64,000 bases of DNA from SW-6-46-9 sp964452185 (GCA_964452185.1 CAYVKO010000001.1:1-64000), one strand, 5' to 3'; shown: positions 48,518 to 58,493, numbered from the stretch's first letter. Numbers and translations are program-made. Notes: generated by a model not told the origin, from the letters alone.

Positions 48518-50182
48518 ATGTCTTCGAAATTTCAAAATGACGCAATTTTTTGGGTCAGCGTCGATAAGATTCGACCAAACCCATACCAACCACGCCGCGA
48601 TTTTAATGAAGAAAGCCTGCGTGATCTAGCGGAATCCATCCGTCAGTATGGTGTATTGCAACCACTTACGGTTACCAGGAATGAAGAAACCAAAGAAGAT
48701 GGCGGCCTGAAAGTACATTATGAACTTATAGCCGGTGAGCGCCGACACCGAGCTGCACAAATGGCGAACCTTTCGCAAGTTCCGGTGATCATAAGAAGCG
48801 AGCAAGAGGATTCGCAGGTTAAGCTTGAGCTGGCGATTATCGAAAACCTCCAGCGAGAAGATCTCAACCCTATCGAGCGGGCTGAAGCTTTTGATAAATT
48901 AGCGGATGAATTTGATTTTACACACAAAAAGATAGCCGAAAAGATCGGGAAAAGCCGCGAGTACGTATCTAACAGCATGCGGCTTCTAAAGCTTCCTGAA
49001 AAAATAAAGCAAGCAATTATCGGCGGTAAAATGACAGAAGGTCATGCTCGACCTGTTATGATGCTTCGGGATAATCCGGAAAAGCAGGAGACACTCTTTA
49101 AAGAGATCATACATAAGGGTCTAACCGTACGAGAGGCTGAAGAGATAGCTCGACGTGATGCACAGGACAAAGTGCGAAAGAAGAAAAACAAAGTCGATCC
49201 GGAGACAAAAGAGCTTGAAGAAAAGCTATCTGAAACCTTCGGAACCCGAGTTAAAATCGAAGAACGAGACGTCGGCGGTAAGTTAGTTATAGACTTTTTC
49301 TCCAACGAAGATCTAGAGAGTATTATTGAGTTGATGCGCAGTCAGGGTGAAATGGAGATGAGCGACATGATGGAAGAATACGTCAGCTCTGTTGCTGAAA
49401 AGAAAAAAGAGCAGGAAAGTGAGTCCGACTCACAGACCAAAGAGGAGAGTATGGCGGAAACACTTGAAGCTGCTATAGCTTCTGCCCGAGCCAAAAAACA
49501 AGAAAAAGAAGAAGAGGAGGAAGAGACAGATCCAAAAGAAAATCAAGAAGTTCGCTCGGAGTCGGTGAGCTCTGCACCAAAACCTAAAAAATATCAGGAC
49601 AATAAAGACAATAAAAAAGAAGAAAACAAAGTTCAGAAAGCCGAAGTTTCTCAGCAGGAAGATGCAAAGAAAGATGACACAAGCGAAGAGGTGGTTATCG
49701 GGAGGCGGGATAATCAGCCCGAAAAAACAAAAAACAAAGAAACCAACCATTCTCACACTGTTTCAAAATCTGAATCTGAAGATGAACAAGCCTCATCAGC
49801 AACACCGCAAAAAAATCAATTAAACCAAAGAGAATCAGATGAATTGCAAGATGAAGAGTTGTCTAGCACACAATCTCGAACCCCCAACTCGGCTGTTGGT
49901 CAAAATAAAGACGAAATAGATGAAGTCAGCGACGTCTTGTCGAAATCTGAAACCGTAAATAAGGTTGAGGAACCTAAAGACCAAGATGATAAAGAGGAGA
50001 ATAAAAAAGCAAAAGATAATAACGTCCCAGAAGAAGACAAACAGGTGGTTGAGCCGAGTGTACCTACTTCGTTAAATGAAGATGATCAAAAGGAAGAAAG
50101 TGATGAGCCAGAAAGTAGTGAAGAAGATGCCCCGGAAGATTCTGAAGATGATATGTATGCAGTTTCTAACTTCTCAATTTAA
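48518..50182 (+). CDS. parB: ParB-family chromosome partition protein with long acidic tail
   Basis: This is a 554-residue protein. Residues 10-115 are the ParB CTPase/N-terminal domain (KIRPNPYQPRRDF, GVLQPLTV, AGERRHRAAQ). About 120-230 is the helix-turn-helix parS-binding domain (IIENLQREDLNPIERAEAF, KIGKSREYVSNSMRLL), and about 240-300 is the dimerisation region. The last 250 residues are Glu/Asp/Lys/Ser/Gln low complexity, an extension that ordinary ParB (about 290) lacks. No parA gene and no canonical parS (GTTTCACGTGAAAC-like) is seen nearby. It is convergent with the RSH gene, 7 nt apart. Confidence 0.85.
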   Translation: MSSKFQNDAIFWVSVDKIRPNPYQPRRDFNEESLRDLAESIRQYGVLQPLTVTRNEETKEDGGLKVHYELIAGERRHRAAQMANLSQVPVIIRSEQEDSQVKLELAIIENLQREDLNPIERAEAFDKLADEFDFTHKKIAEKIGKSREYVSNSMRLLKLPEKIKQAIIGGKMTEGHARPVMMLRDNPEKQETLFKEIIHKGLTVREAEEIARRDAQDKVRKKKNKVDPETKELEEKLSETFGTRVKIEERDVGGKLVIDFFSNEDLESIIELMRSQGEMEMSDMMEEYVSSVAEKKKEQESESDSQTKEESMAETLEAAIASARAKKQEKEEEEEETDPKENQEVRSESVSSAPKPKKYQDNKDNKKEENKVQKAEVSQQEDAKKDDTSEEVVIGRRDNQPEKTKNKETNHSHTVSKSESEDEQASSATPQKNQLNQRESDELQDEELSSTQSRTPNSAVGQNKDEIDEVSDVLSKSETVNKVEEPKDQDDKEENKKAKDNNVPEEDKQVVEPSVPTSLNEDDQKEESDEPESSEEDAPEDSEDDMYAVSNFSI

Positions 50183-50189
50183 GTAATCC

Positions 50190-51704
50190 TTACTCCTTGT
50201 TTTTTTGGCGTATAGCGCGCTTTATCTTGCGTCGAGCTGCGGTAGTTTTTGTGTAAGTAAGCCATTTTCTTTTTGGCGAGTTTGATTCATCAGTCATAAT
50301 CTCGACAATATCTCCGTCTTTCAGAGTGGTGTCCAGAGAGCAGAGTTTGTTGTTGACTCGAGCTCCAGAGATATGGTGGCCAAGATCGGTGTGGATTTGG
50401 TACGCAAAATCTATCGGACTTGATTCTGCCGGCAAGTCGATAACATCACCTTTTGGAGTAAATACAAAAATTCGGTCTTCAAAAAAGTCCGTCTGGAGGT
50501 TTTTCATAAACTCAGCAGGATCGGTGGTTTCTTGCTGTTCTTCAGTCATTTCTTTAATCCAGCCAGGCACATTATCTTTATCTTTAGTTTCTGGCTGATC
50601 ACTCTGCATGCTGGCTATCAAGTCTTGGAACCACTCCAGTGTATCTCCTGAACCGGGCGATTTGTAAGAAACATGTGAAGCTACTCCGTATTCAGCTTCG
50701 TAATGCATGTCTTTGGTGCGAATTTGAATTTCTGCCATCTGACCCTTGCCGTCGAAAACAGTAGTGTGAAGGCTTTGGTATCCATTCGGCTTTGGGCTGG
50801 CTATGTAATCTTTCAAGCGATTCGGAACTGGACGCCAAAGGTCATGAACCATTCCCAGCACTCGGTAGCATTCGTTAATTGAATTGACGATGACACGAAG
50901 TGCGACGATGTCATAGATCTGGCTGATATCCATATCTTTCTTTTTGAGTTTTTGATACAAACTAAACAGGTGTTTTAGTCGGTAATCAACAACTGTATCT
51001 TCTACATCTTCAGCTTCCTCAAGCGCAATTAGTAGATCCCGCTTAACTTCTTCTATAGTATCTATAGCTTCATCATATTTGGAATCAGAGAGATGTTTTA
51101 CCGTTTCGTACTCATCAGGATAAACGTAAGGAAATGCTTCATCTTCAAGCTGGGTGTACAGATTCTTGATACCAAGCCGTCGGGCAATAGGGGCGTATAC
51201 CTCTAATGTTTCTTCAGCTATTCGTAGCTGCTTGTGGTCAGGAACATGCTCAAGCGTGCGAATATTATGAAGACGATCGGCCAGCTTGATGATAAGTACT
51301 CGGATGTCTTGCGAGGTAGCCACAAATAACTTCCGAAGGCTCTCGATGTGCCGTTTCATACCTCGGTATCGTACTTTGCCCAGCTTGGTTACGCCTTGTA
51401 CTAAAAAGAGAACTTCTTCATCGAACTCTTCTTCTATTCTTTCTGTCGAAACCTCAGCATCTTCGATGGTGTCATGGAGTAGGCCGGCAACAATAGACTT
51501 TGTATCCATCCCAAGATCAGCCAAAATCGTGGCTGTCTCAATTGTGTGGTGTACATACTTTCGACCAGAATAACGCATCTGACCTTCATGCGCTTGAGTA
51601 GCAAGTTTATACGCACGCTGGATCATCCTCCTGTCTTCATCAGAAGGGGACCAGATGTGCTGGATGATACTACTTACATCAGCCGGAGATTGGGTTTTAT
51701 TCAT
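50190..51704 (-). CDS. RSH bifunctional (p)ppGpp synthetase/hydrolase
   Basis: This 504-residue Rel/SpoT homologue has an HD hydrolase domain (about 25-180) with HHTIET, H77-D78 and E81-D82 in HDTIEDAE. The synthetase domain is at about 235-350 (KDYIASPKPNGYQSLHTTVF, EIQIRTKDMHYEAEYG), and a TGS domain at about 410-475 (FTPKGDVIDLPAESSPIDFAY). The C-terminal helical, zinc-finger and ACT domains of full RSH are absent. Both catalytic domains look intact, so it probably makes and degrades the stringent alarmone. Confidence 0.9.
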   Translation of the reverse strand: MNKTQSPADVSSIIQHIWSPSDEDRRMIQRAYKLATQAHEGQMRYSGRKYVHHTIETATILADLGMDTKSIVAGLLHDTIEDAEVSTERIEEEFDEEVLFLVQGVTKLGKVRYRGMKRHIESLRKLFVATSQDIRVLIIKLADRLHNIRTLEHVPDHKQLRIAEETLEVYAPIARRLGIKNLYTQLEDEAFPYVYPDEYETVKHLSDSKYDEAIDTIEEVKRDLLIALEEAEDVEDTVVDYRLKHLFSLYQKLKKKDMDISQIYDIVALRVIVNSINECYRVLGMVHDLWRPVPNRLKDYIASPKPNGYQSLHTTVFDGKGQMAEIQIRTKDMHYEAEYGVASHVSYKSPGSGDTLEWFQDLIASMQSDQPETKDKDNVPGWIKEMTEEQQETTDPAEFMKNLQTDFFEDRIFVFTPKGDVIDLPAESSPIDFAYQIHTDLGHHISGARVNNKLCSLDTTLKDGDIVEIMTDESNSPKRKWLTYTKTTAARRKIKRAIRQKNKE

Positions 51705-51740
51705 GAGTCCTTAGATTATACCTTGGTTCTCTTTAAAAGT

Positions 51741-53903
51741 CTAAGAATTTTCATTAATAATCTCTACAGCCTTTTCAAGCTCCACTTCATAAACATCAAC
51801 GTCATCGTATTTTTTCAGTGATTGAAAATCATCTCCGTGTTTAATGTAAGGGCCATATGGTCCAATGCTGGCAACAATTTCTTTGCCGGTTTCAGGGTGT
51901 TCACCGAGTTCTCGTGGGATGGACAGAAGTTTCAAGGCGTCGTCCATGTCTATTTCATCTGGGTCCATGTCTTCGGGAATACTTACTCGTTTTGGCCCAC
52001 CACCTTCGTCATCATCTTCGCCGAGTTGGAGGTATGGGCCATACGGGCCGGATTTTACATAAACCGGTTTGTCTTCGTCTGGATGAGTTCCTATTGGTAC
52101 GTCTTCAACTGGTTCACCATCCATGGTTCGAGCTCCGTCACAATCAGGGAAGTTACTGCAGGATAGAAACTTTCCGGCTTTGCCGAGTTTAACCACCATG
52201 TCTGCTCCGCATTCAGGACACTCTTCGTCATTTGGTGCCGGACCTAATGTGGTTAGCTTGTCTATATCTTGCTTTTCCTCTAACTTTTTCTCGAAAGGTT
52301 CATAAAACTCTTCAAGTGTTTTTTCGTACTCACGCTCCCCATGTGCAATTTCGTCAAGTTGAGATTCTAGGCTGGCCGTAAAGTTGTCACTGATATACTT
52401 GGTGAAATGTTCTTCAAGAAAGGTGCTAACGACGTCGCCGGTATCCGTTGGATAAAGCGTGCGTCCATCCTTGGTAACATACCCGCGATCTGTAAGTGTA
52501 TCTATAATAGTTGCGTATGTGCTCGGCCGGCCGATCCCTCTGTCTTCAAGCTGTTTGACTAGCCCGGCTTCTGAGTAACGGGAAGGAGGCTGTGTTTGTT
52601 TCTTTTCTGAGTCAATATCTTCAAGACCAAGCTCTTGACCAATGTCCACATCAGGTAGTTCGACATCCTTACCGCGGGCCGCAGAGTGTACTGCCAGCCA
52701 ACCATCAAAGATAGTGCGGGTACCAGAAACAGTGAAGGAGGGTTGAGTGGTTTCGTCACCATTATCCAAAATGTGAGCAATAATTTTTGTGCGCTTGAGC
52801 TTGGCGGCACTCATCTGACTTGCAACCGTCCGGCGCCAAATAAGATCGTAGAGTTTCTTTTGATCTTTACCGCCACCTACTTTCTTTTTGGCAATAGTGG
52901 TTGGTCGAATAGCTTCATGTGCTTCTTGGGCAGATTCATCATCAGTTTCGTATTGGCGAGGTTGTTTATACTTGTCATCAAACTCGTCAGATAGATATGC
53001 CAGGATTTGCTTTTGTGCGCTTGAGCTGAGAGTGGTGCTGTCTGTACGCATGTATGTAATGTGACCGGCCTCATACAACTGCTGGGCGGCTCTCATGGTT
53101 CGTGAAGGGGAGAAGTTAAGGCGGGTTGATCCAGATCGCTGAAGAGTAGAAGTCTTAAATGGAGCATACGGATTACGCGTACGGTTCTTTTCTTCCACAT
53201 CAGCTACCTGCCACGGATTCTCTTTTCCGGCTGTAATAATTTCATCTACCGTGTCTTCATCGCGTGGCTCGTCTTCGCACTCAACGGTAAAACTGTCTTC
53301 ATCGGTGGCAACGTCAGCTGAAATTACCCAGTAATCCTCTGGCTCGAAAGCCCGAATTTCTCGCTCTCGCTCCATGATGATTCTAAGTGCCGGAGACTGT
53401 ACACGGCCGGCCGACAACCCGTATCGTACCTTTTTCCAAATTAACTCGGATAACTCATAACCAAAAATCCGATCAAGGACACGCCGAGCTTCTTGCGCTC
53501 GTCGTAGGTCGGTATCAATTTTTCGCGGATTTTCTAGAGCTTCCTGTACTGCTTCTTTTGTAATCTCATGAAAAGTAATGCGTTTTGTGCTGTCGGAATC
53601 GTATTCCAGATCGAGGGCTTCTCCAACGTGCCACGCGATAGCCTCACCTTCACGATCTGGGTCAGTTGCGAGTATTACTTCGTTAGCTTCTTCTTTTTTC
53701 TTTTTCAAACGCTCAACCACTTCTTTTTTCTCGTCGGGTATTACGTAATGGGGAGTAAATCCGTTTTCTATATCAATAGCTCCTTCGGCAGACTTTGGCA
53801 GATCACGAACGTGACCTATCGAGGCTTCCACCTCGAAGTCTTCGCCGAGATACTTCTTTATGGTGTTCGCCTTTGATGGCGACTCTACAATTGCAAGTTT
53901 CAT
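51741..53903 (-). CDS. topA: DNA topoisomerase I
   Basis: This 720-residue type IA topoisomerase relaxes negative supercoils. It has a TOPRIM domain at the N-terminus (LAIVESPSKANTIKKYLG, ATDPDREGEAIAWH), the core with RVQSPALRII, and the active-site tyrosine in ITYMRTDST near residue 300. C-terminal modules are one Cys4 zinc finger (CPECG...CSNFPDC) and two repeated GPYGPY motifs. It is downstream of dprA on the same strand, 102 bp away. Confidence 0.95.
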   Translation of the reverse strand: MKLAIVESPSKANTIKKYLGEDFEVEASIGHVRDLPKSAEGAIDIENGFTPHYVIPDEKKEVVERLKKKKEEANEVILATDPDREGEAIAWHVGEALDLEYDSDSTKRITFHEITKEAVQEALENPRKIDTDLRRAQEARRVLDRIFGYELSELIWKKVRYGLSAGRVQSPALRIIMEREREIRAFEPEDYWVISADVATDEDSFTVECEDEPRDEDTVDEIITAGKENPWQVADVEEKNRTRNPYAPFKTSTLQRSGSTRLNFSPSRTMRAAQQLYEAGHITYMRTDSTTLSSSAQKQILAYLSDEFDDKYKQPRQYETDDESAQEAHEAIRPTTIAKKKVGGGKDQKKLYDLIWRRTVASQMSAAKLKRTKIIAHILDNGDETTQPSFTVSGTRTIFDGWLAVHSAARGKDVELPDVDIGQELGLEDIDSEKKQTQPPSRYSEAGLVKQLEDRGIGRPSTYATIIDTLTDRGYVTKDGRTLYPTDTGDVVSTFLEEHFTKYISDNFTASLESQLDEIAHGEREYEKTLEEFYEPFEKKLEEKQDIDKLTTLGPAPNDEECPECGADMVVKLGKAGKFLSCSNFPDCDGARTMDGEPVEDVPIGTHPDEDKPVYVKSGPYGPYLQLGEDDDEGGGPKRVSIPEDMDPDEIDMDDALKLLSIPRELGEHPETGKEIVASIGPYGPYIKHGDDFQSLKKYDDVDVYEVELEKAVEIINENS

Positions 53904-54005
53904 ATCGTAATGTGAGGATAGCGTAATGATTAAAAGTTATCAAGAAATTACCTGATTTCACTGTTTAAAAAACTACTTTTTGGGTAACTTTTATAGTCTG
54001 GCTGA

Positions 54006-54863
54006 TTACAAACGCTCAATTTTACCTCCGGATTCTTTCAGTAAACCTTTTAGTTCAAGGCGGGAGATGAGGACATTAGCTTCAGCTGCCGGCATGTCAA
54101 CTTCTTGCAGTAAGTCATCCTTAGGTTTTGGGGTATCGAGTGCTTCGATAACTTTTTCTTCCTTTGCGGTTAGGTTTTCGTGGTCCTTTGAAGCTTTGTT
54201 ATCGGTAGGCAAATTTAACTCGCGAAGAATATCTTCACCGGATCGGATTAGTGCAGCTCCGTCACGAATAAGTCCATGAGGACCGGCAGTATTTTTGGAC
54301 TTAATTGATCCCGGCACGGTAAAGACATCGCGATTGTACTCAGTAGCTAATCGAGCAGTAATAAGTGTCCCGGACTGCTCTGTTGCCTCTACTACCAAAA
54401 CAGCTTGTGAAAGTCCGGCCATAATTCGATTCCGTTTCGGAAACGCCCAGCCGACCGCTTCAAAGTCCGGTTCAAATTCAGAGATGAGCATATTGCCGCT
54501 TGTAAGTAACTTTTTGGCAAGTGGTTTGTTAGTTTTTGGATACAAAACTTTATCATTAAGTCCGGATCCAGGGACTCCAATGCACGGAAGGTTAGCCTTG
54601 AGGGCTGCTTTGTGAGCTATAGCGTCCATTCCAAGCGCTAGTCCTGATACGATGCATATGGAACTTCCGACAAGGCCGCTGATAAGTTTCTGGCAGACAT
54701 CGCGTCCGTAATTCGTGTGTTTTCGGGATCCTACTACGCATAAGTATTTTTCGGCCTGGGGGAATTCGCTACCACGAGCGTATAGAGAGTCTGGTGGATC
54801 ATGTATTTCTCTGAGTCGCTTTGGGAATTCATCCGATTGTACTTTGCGTACTGGAAATTTCAT
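54006..54863 (-). CDS. dprA: DNA-processing protein DprA
   Basis: This 285-residue protein loads RecA onto incoming single-stranded DNA in natural transformation. The Rossmann core shows VVGSRKHTNYGRD, SGLALGMDAIAHKAAL, GVPGSGLNDKVLYP and SEFEPDF...FPKRNRIMAGLSQAVLVVEA. The C-terminal winged-helix (DML1-like) segment is present. It stands before topA, an arrangement common in bacteria. With the pilin array and the surface nuclease it hints at DNA uptake (inference). Confidence 0.95.
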   Translation of the reverse strand: MKFPVRKVQSDEFPKRLREIHDPPDSLYARGSEFPQAEKYLCVVGSRKHTNYGRDVCQKLISGLVGSSICIVSGLALGMDAIAHKAALKANLPCIGVPGSGLNDKVLYPKTNKPLAKKLLTSGNMLISEFEPDFEAVGWAFPKRNRIMAGLSQAVLVVEATEQSGTLITARLATEYNRDVFTVPGSIKSKNTAGPHGLIRDGAALIRSGEDILRELNLPTDNKASKDHENLTAKEEKVIEALDTPKPKDDLLQEVDMPAAEANVLISRLELKGLLKESGGKIERL

Positions 54864-54886
54864 GAATGCGAAAGTGGAGATTTATT

Positions 54887-54895
54887 TGCTATGAT
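54887..54895 (+). promoter_or_regulatory. extended -10 promoter
   Basis: TGCTATGAT predicts an mRNA leader of about 46 nt before the serS ATG. Confidence 0.55.
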
Positions 54896-54948
54896 GTGTA
54901 GCACAAACACAATAAATACATAATACATGGTAGATTCATTCAATCACT

Positions 54949-56211
54949 ATGCTTGATATAAATTTTATTCGTGACAACAAAGAATTGGTTGAAAAGGCTG
55001 CAGAAAAGAAACATGCAGATATTGATATTGATGAGCTGTTGACAATTGACGAAAAACGCCGGGAGTTGAAAACTGCGGTCGATAAAAAACGTGAGAAGAA
55101 AAATAATATCTCGGACAAAATAGGTCAAATAACGGATGACGCAAAACGTCAGAAGCTTATAGAGAAGTCCAAAGAGATTAAGGAAAGTTTGTCTGGCCAG
55201 GAAGAAAAACTGAAAGAGGTGAAAGAAAAGTGGCAAAGCCTTATGCTGAAGGTGCCAAACATTCCTGATATGTCAGTGCCGGAAGGGGGAAAGGAGGAAG
55301 ACAACCAAGAGCTGAAGACCTGGGGAGAGAAGCCGCATTTTTCATTTGACCCTCAAAGCCATATTGATCTAATGGAGGACTTGGGCATGGTTGATCTCAA
55401 GCGAGGGCAAAAAGTACACGGCTTTAGAGGATATTTCCTCAAGGGGGCTGGAGCCAAGCTAAGTTTTGCAATCTTGAATTACGCTCGCGACTTTTTCGGC
55501 CAGTATAACTTTGAGCGTTTTATGGCTCCGGCTATAGTTCGCAAGCAGTTTTTGTACGGTAGTGGGCATCTACCCAGCGAAGCTGAAGACTTATATGAAA
55601 CTCAGGATGGGGACTATCTGTCCGGTACGGCAGAAATTCCGATGATGGCGTATCATGCGGAGGAGGTTCTAGAAAAAGAGGAATTACCGAAGCGTTACTT
55701 GGCTTTCAGTCCATGCTACCGTCGTGAGGCAGGAAGTCATGGTAAAGACACAAAAGGATTAATGCGAGTACATGAATTTTATAAACTCGAACAGCTAATG
55801 CTTTGTGAGGGTAGTCATCAAGAGTCGGTACGTTTGCATGAAGAAATTACAAAACACACAGAAGAATTCATCCAAAGCCTTGGTCTCCCGTACCGGCAAA
55901 TTATTATCTGTGGTGGTGACCTAAAGAAAAGTCAGGTAAAAAGCTATGACCTTGAGCTTTGGGTGCCTACACAGGATCGTTACCGAGAGATAGCGAGCCT
56001 TTCTTACTATCATGATTTTCAGACGAGACGGTTTAACATCAAGTATGAAGACGAGGAGGGTAATAAACGATATACCCACTCACTAAACGGAACTGCTATT
56101 GCTACGCCACGAGTGTTGGTATCTCTTGTTGAGAATTATCAGCAGGAGGATGGGTCTATAGCTATTCCCGACGTTCTCCAACCATACATGAATCAAAGCG
56201 TAATTGAATAA
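54949..56211 (+). CDS. serS: seryl-tRNA synthetase
   Basis: This 420-residue class II synthetase has an N-terminal tRNA-binding coiled coil (about 30-110), motif 2 CYRREAGSHGKDTKGLMRVHEF and motif 3 LNGTAIATPRVLVSLVENYQ. It charges tRNA-Ser. Full length. The next gene starts 4 nt after its stop. Confidence 0.95.
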   Translation: MLDINFIRDNKELVEKAAEKKHADIDIDELLTIDEKRRELKTAVDKKREKKNNISDKIGQITDDAKRQKLIEKSKEIKESLSGQEEKLKEVKEKWQSLMLKVPNIPDMSVPEGGKEEDNQELKTWGEKPHFSFDPQSHIDLMEDLGMVDLKRGQKVHGFRGYFLKGAGAKLSFAILNYARDFFGQYNFERFMAPAIVRKQFLYGSGHLPSEAEDLYETQDGDYLSGTAEIPMMAYHAEEVLEKEELPKRYLAFSPCYRREAGSHGKDTKGLMRVHEFYKLEQLMLCEGSHQESVRLHEEITKHTEEFIQSLGLPYRQIIICGGDLKKSQVKSYDLELWVPTQDRYREIASLSYYHDFQTRRFNIKYEDEEGNKRYTHSLNGTAIATPRVLVSLVENYQQEDGSIAIPDVLQPYMNQSVIE

Positions 56212-56215
56212 ATTT

Positions 56216-57088
56216 ATGGCCAAACGACGGATTAGATCCAAGCGTCACTCACGGCGTAAAAAAGAGAGTCGCCGAGACAAAATGCGGTGGTACGGTTTCG
56301 GGGTGTTAGCGGTGATTGCGCTATTTATCGGCTTTACTCACTGGTCGGTAGTCACTATTAATAATATTGACGTATCAGCTGGGTCTGAGGTAACAGAGGA
56401 CACTGTACGTGAACTAACTGAGGATGTGTTGGCTGAACCGTGGCTTGGGATTGTTGCGCAGGATAATATTCTGCTGCTACCACGAAATCGGCTGCATGAA
56501 GTTTTGACGAGCGTTTCTCCAGCCATTAAATCTACAGATGTAGACATTACCGGACTGCGCAGCTTCCGGGTTACACTTACGGAACGAGAGCCTTCAGCTC
56601 AACTTTGTGCACGTACGGCGAGTGAGGAACTTAATCAGTGTCGGTTGGTGGACGGGACAGGATTTGTATTTTCAACTAATCAGTCGGAAGCTACCTCTAC
56701 ACCTTCTTTGACTTATACAGTTAACAACATCCCGGAATCAGGCGAACGACTTATGCCTACCTCAGTTTTTAGCACACTTTCTTCGTTTGCTAATACGCTC
56801 CCGGAGCTTGATTTGTACCCGGAACAGATTGATATAAAAGAGCAAGGTGATGCAGATGTAACTGTATATTCGCAAGAAAATCCAACAGCCACATCGTCTT
56901 CAGTTAATATTAAAATCAACATTTATGATGATCTGTCACAATCTTTTGCCAATCTGCAGACGGTGTTAGGAAAGAACTCATTAGCAACTTCGACCTCTAA
57001 TGAGGTAAACCCGAACGGTTCAGAGGTTTCTCCGTTTACGTTTGAATATATAGACCTACGTTTTGAAAACAAAGTGTTTTACCAATAG
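56216..57088 (+). CDS. ftsQ: FtsQ/DivIB-like cell division protein
   Basis: This is a 290-residue protein with a very basic cytoplasmic N-terminus (KRRIRSKRHSRRKK), one membrane helix (about 27-46) and a POTRA-like domain (NNIDVSAGSEVTEDTVREL, LLLPRNRLHEVLTS, SFRVTLTEREPSAQLC) followed by a beta domain. This matches FtsQ/DivIB, which links the divisome proteins outside the membrane. ATG 56216 is favoured over an upstream TTG that overlaps serS. No ftsA or ftsZ lies next to it. Confidence 0.8.
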   Translation: MAKRRIRSKRHSRRKKESRRDKMRWYGFGVLAVIALFIGFTHWSVVTINNIDVSAGSEVTEDTVRELTEDVLAEPWLGIVAQDNILLLPRNRLHEVLTSVSPAIKSTDVDITGLRSFRVTLTEREPSAQLCARTASEELNQCRLVDGTGFVFSTNQSEATSTPSLTYTVNNIPESGERLMPTSVFSTLSSFANTLPELDLYPEQIDIKEQGDADVTVYSQENPTATSSSVNIKINIYDDLSQSFANLQTVLGKNSLATSTSNEVNPNGSEVSPFTFEYIDLRFENKVFYQ

Positions 57089-57092
57089 CTTT

Positions 57093-57120
57093 TTGACATA
57101 TTTATTTAGTGACGTATTAT
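57093..57120 (+). promoter_or_regulatory. sigma70-type promoter
   Basis: TTGACA (57093-57098) and TATTAT (57115-57120) are 16 bp apart, the same spacing as the promoter at 3098. It drives the 70-codon gene at 57177. Confidence 0.75.
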
Positions 57121-57176
57121 ATATCTGGCGTTGTGTTGTACTTTTGACTCTTTGTTTACTTACAGACCAACAGGCT

Positions 57177-57389
57177 ATGACACCCAATCTTGCAAGTGGA
57201 ACGCTGCCTCCAAGAGGTAAAGCTGTTGACCCTCAAAGTCGAAGGCAAAAATGGAGTCAGTTTTTTGGGCCACAAATCTGTCACGCTTACAATCGTGACG
57301 GCCTTCCGTGGGAGCCTTCTTACAATTTTGAAGCTCCTGATCAGGATTTGAAGAATATTGATATTGATCAACTGCTCGATCTTTTGTAA
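57177..57389 (+). CDS. small hypothetical protein
   Basis: This 70-residue protein starts at ATG 57177, about 50 nt after a consensus promoter. The frame continues upstream to 57063 but this would read through the promoter. The peptide has a proline/arginine-rich first half (GTLPPRGKAVDPQSRRQKW) and an acidic, leucine-rich end (IDIDQLLDLL). It is flanked by its own promoter and terminator, which supports expression. No family is recognised. Confidence 0.55.
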   Translation: MTPNLASGTLPPRGKAVDPQSRRQKWSQFFGPQICHAYNRDGLPWEPSYNFEAPDQDLKNIDIDQLLDLL

Positions 57390-57410
57390 ACTAGTTGATT
57401 TCACGAACAC

Positions 57411-57447
57411 ATCCGCCACACTCGCATTTCTGTGGCGGATTTTTTTA
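57411..57447 (+). terminator. rho-independent terminator
   Basis: ATCCGCCACA and TGTGGCGGAT (10 bp) are followed by seven T. Confidence 0.9.
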
Positions 57448-57491
57448 TTGTGATTTGTGTTTTGCTTACTATATATTATGTACTGCAAATT

Positions 57492-58493
57492 ATGAAAAAA
57501 GGTTTTTGGAACAACTTACCACAGCCATTTTTTGCTTTAGCACCAATGGAGGACGTCACTGATGTGGCATTTCGGCAGATGTTTGCGAAGCATGGTCGTT
57601 ATGAGGAAGACGGGCAGATGCGCGGGCCGGATGTCATGTTCACAGAGTTTACTTCAGCAGACGGCTTGGTAAAAGGTGGTTGGGAGCGTTTAAAACATCA
57701 ACTATTTTATGAAGAAAATGAGCGGCCAATTGTAGCGCAACTCTTTTCAGATCATCCCGGTCGGATGCGTCAGGCGGCGGCAATCTGTCTGAATTTAGGA
57801 TTTGATGGCATTGATATCAACATGTGTTGTCCGTCTCGGACGGTGGTGAATAATGGTTGTGGTAGCGGACTCATGAAAACTCCCAAGCTTGCTCAGCGAG
57901 TGGTTGAGGCGGCCAAAGAAGGAGCTGGTGGGTTGCCGGTATCAATCAAGACCCGCACCGGATTTTCTGAGGATGAAATAGATGCATGGGTGCCAACACT
58001 TTTAGAAACCAAACCGGCAGCTCTAAGTATTCACGCTCGAACGCGAAGTGAGATGTCAAAAGTGCCGGCTGACTGGGAAGCAATCAAGCGAACCCGGATG
58101 ATTCGAGATCACTTTGGGGTGGATACACTCATAATTGGCAACGGTGATGTTGAGTCCTTAGAGGAAGGGGAAAGGAAGGTTCAGGAAGTTGGTGTGGAGG
58201 GAGTGATGATCGGTCGCGGAGCCTATGGAAACCCGTGGTTTTTTAATCCAAATACTAACCGAAGCGAATTATCTCCCGGCAAACGTTTATCGGTAATGGT
58301 TGAGCATGCTCAGACTTTTGATGAGCGTCTCCCAAACCAGCATTTCGCTATCATGCGCAAGCATTTCAAGGCATATACAAAAGGGTTGCCTGAAGCAAAC
58401 TTACTTCGCAACTCATTAATGCAGACACAAGACAGTAAAGAGGTGGGGTCAGTCGTTAATGATTACCTTACGGGAGTTGGTTCAGAAGACTAG
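57492..58493 (+). CDS. dus: tRNA-dihydrouridine synthase
   Basis: This 333-residue flavin-dependent TIM-barrel enzyme reduces uridines in tRNA D-loops. It shows ALAPMEDVTDVAFRQM, RPIVAQLFSDHPGRM, FDGIDINMCCPSRTVVNNGCGSGLM with the catalytic cysteine, VSIKTRTG, LSIHARTRSEM and VMIGRGAYGNPWFF. ATG 57492 is chosen because the frame above it runs into the terminator at 57411-57447. The subfamily (A, B or C) cannot be assigned from the motifs alone. Confidence 0.9.
   Translation: MKKGFWNNLPQPFFALAPMEDVTDVAFRQMFAKHGRYEEDGQMRGPDVMFTEFTSADGLVKGGWERLKHQLFYEENERPIVAQLFSDHPGRMRQAAAICLNLGFDGIDINMCCPSRTVVNNGCGSGLMKTPKLAQRVVEAAKEGAGGLPVSIKTRTGFSEDEIDAWVPTLLETKPAALSIHARTRSEMSKVPADWEAIKRTRMIRDHFGVDTLIIGNGDVESLEEGERKVQEVGVEGVMIGRGAYGNPWFFNPNTNRSELSPGKRLSVMVEHAQTFDERLPNQHFAIMRKHFKAYTKGLPEANLLRNSLMQTQDSKEVGSVVNDYLTGVGSED

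Noticed and set aside
48047..50182. parS sites near parB
   Set aside because: CACGTG occurs a few times in the window but never within a GTTTCACGTGAAAC-like palindrome.
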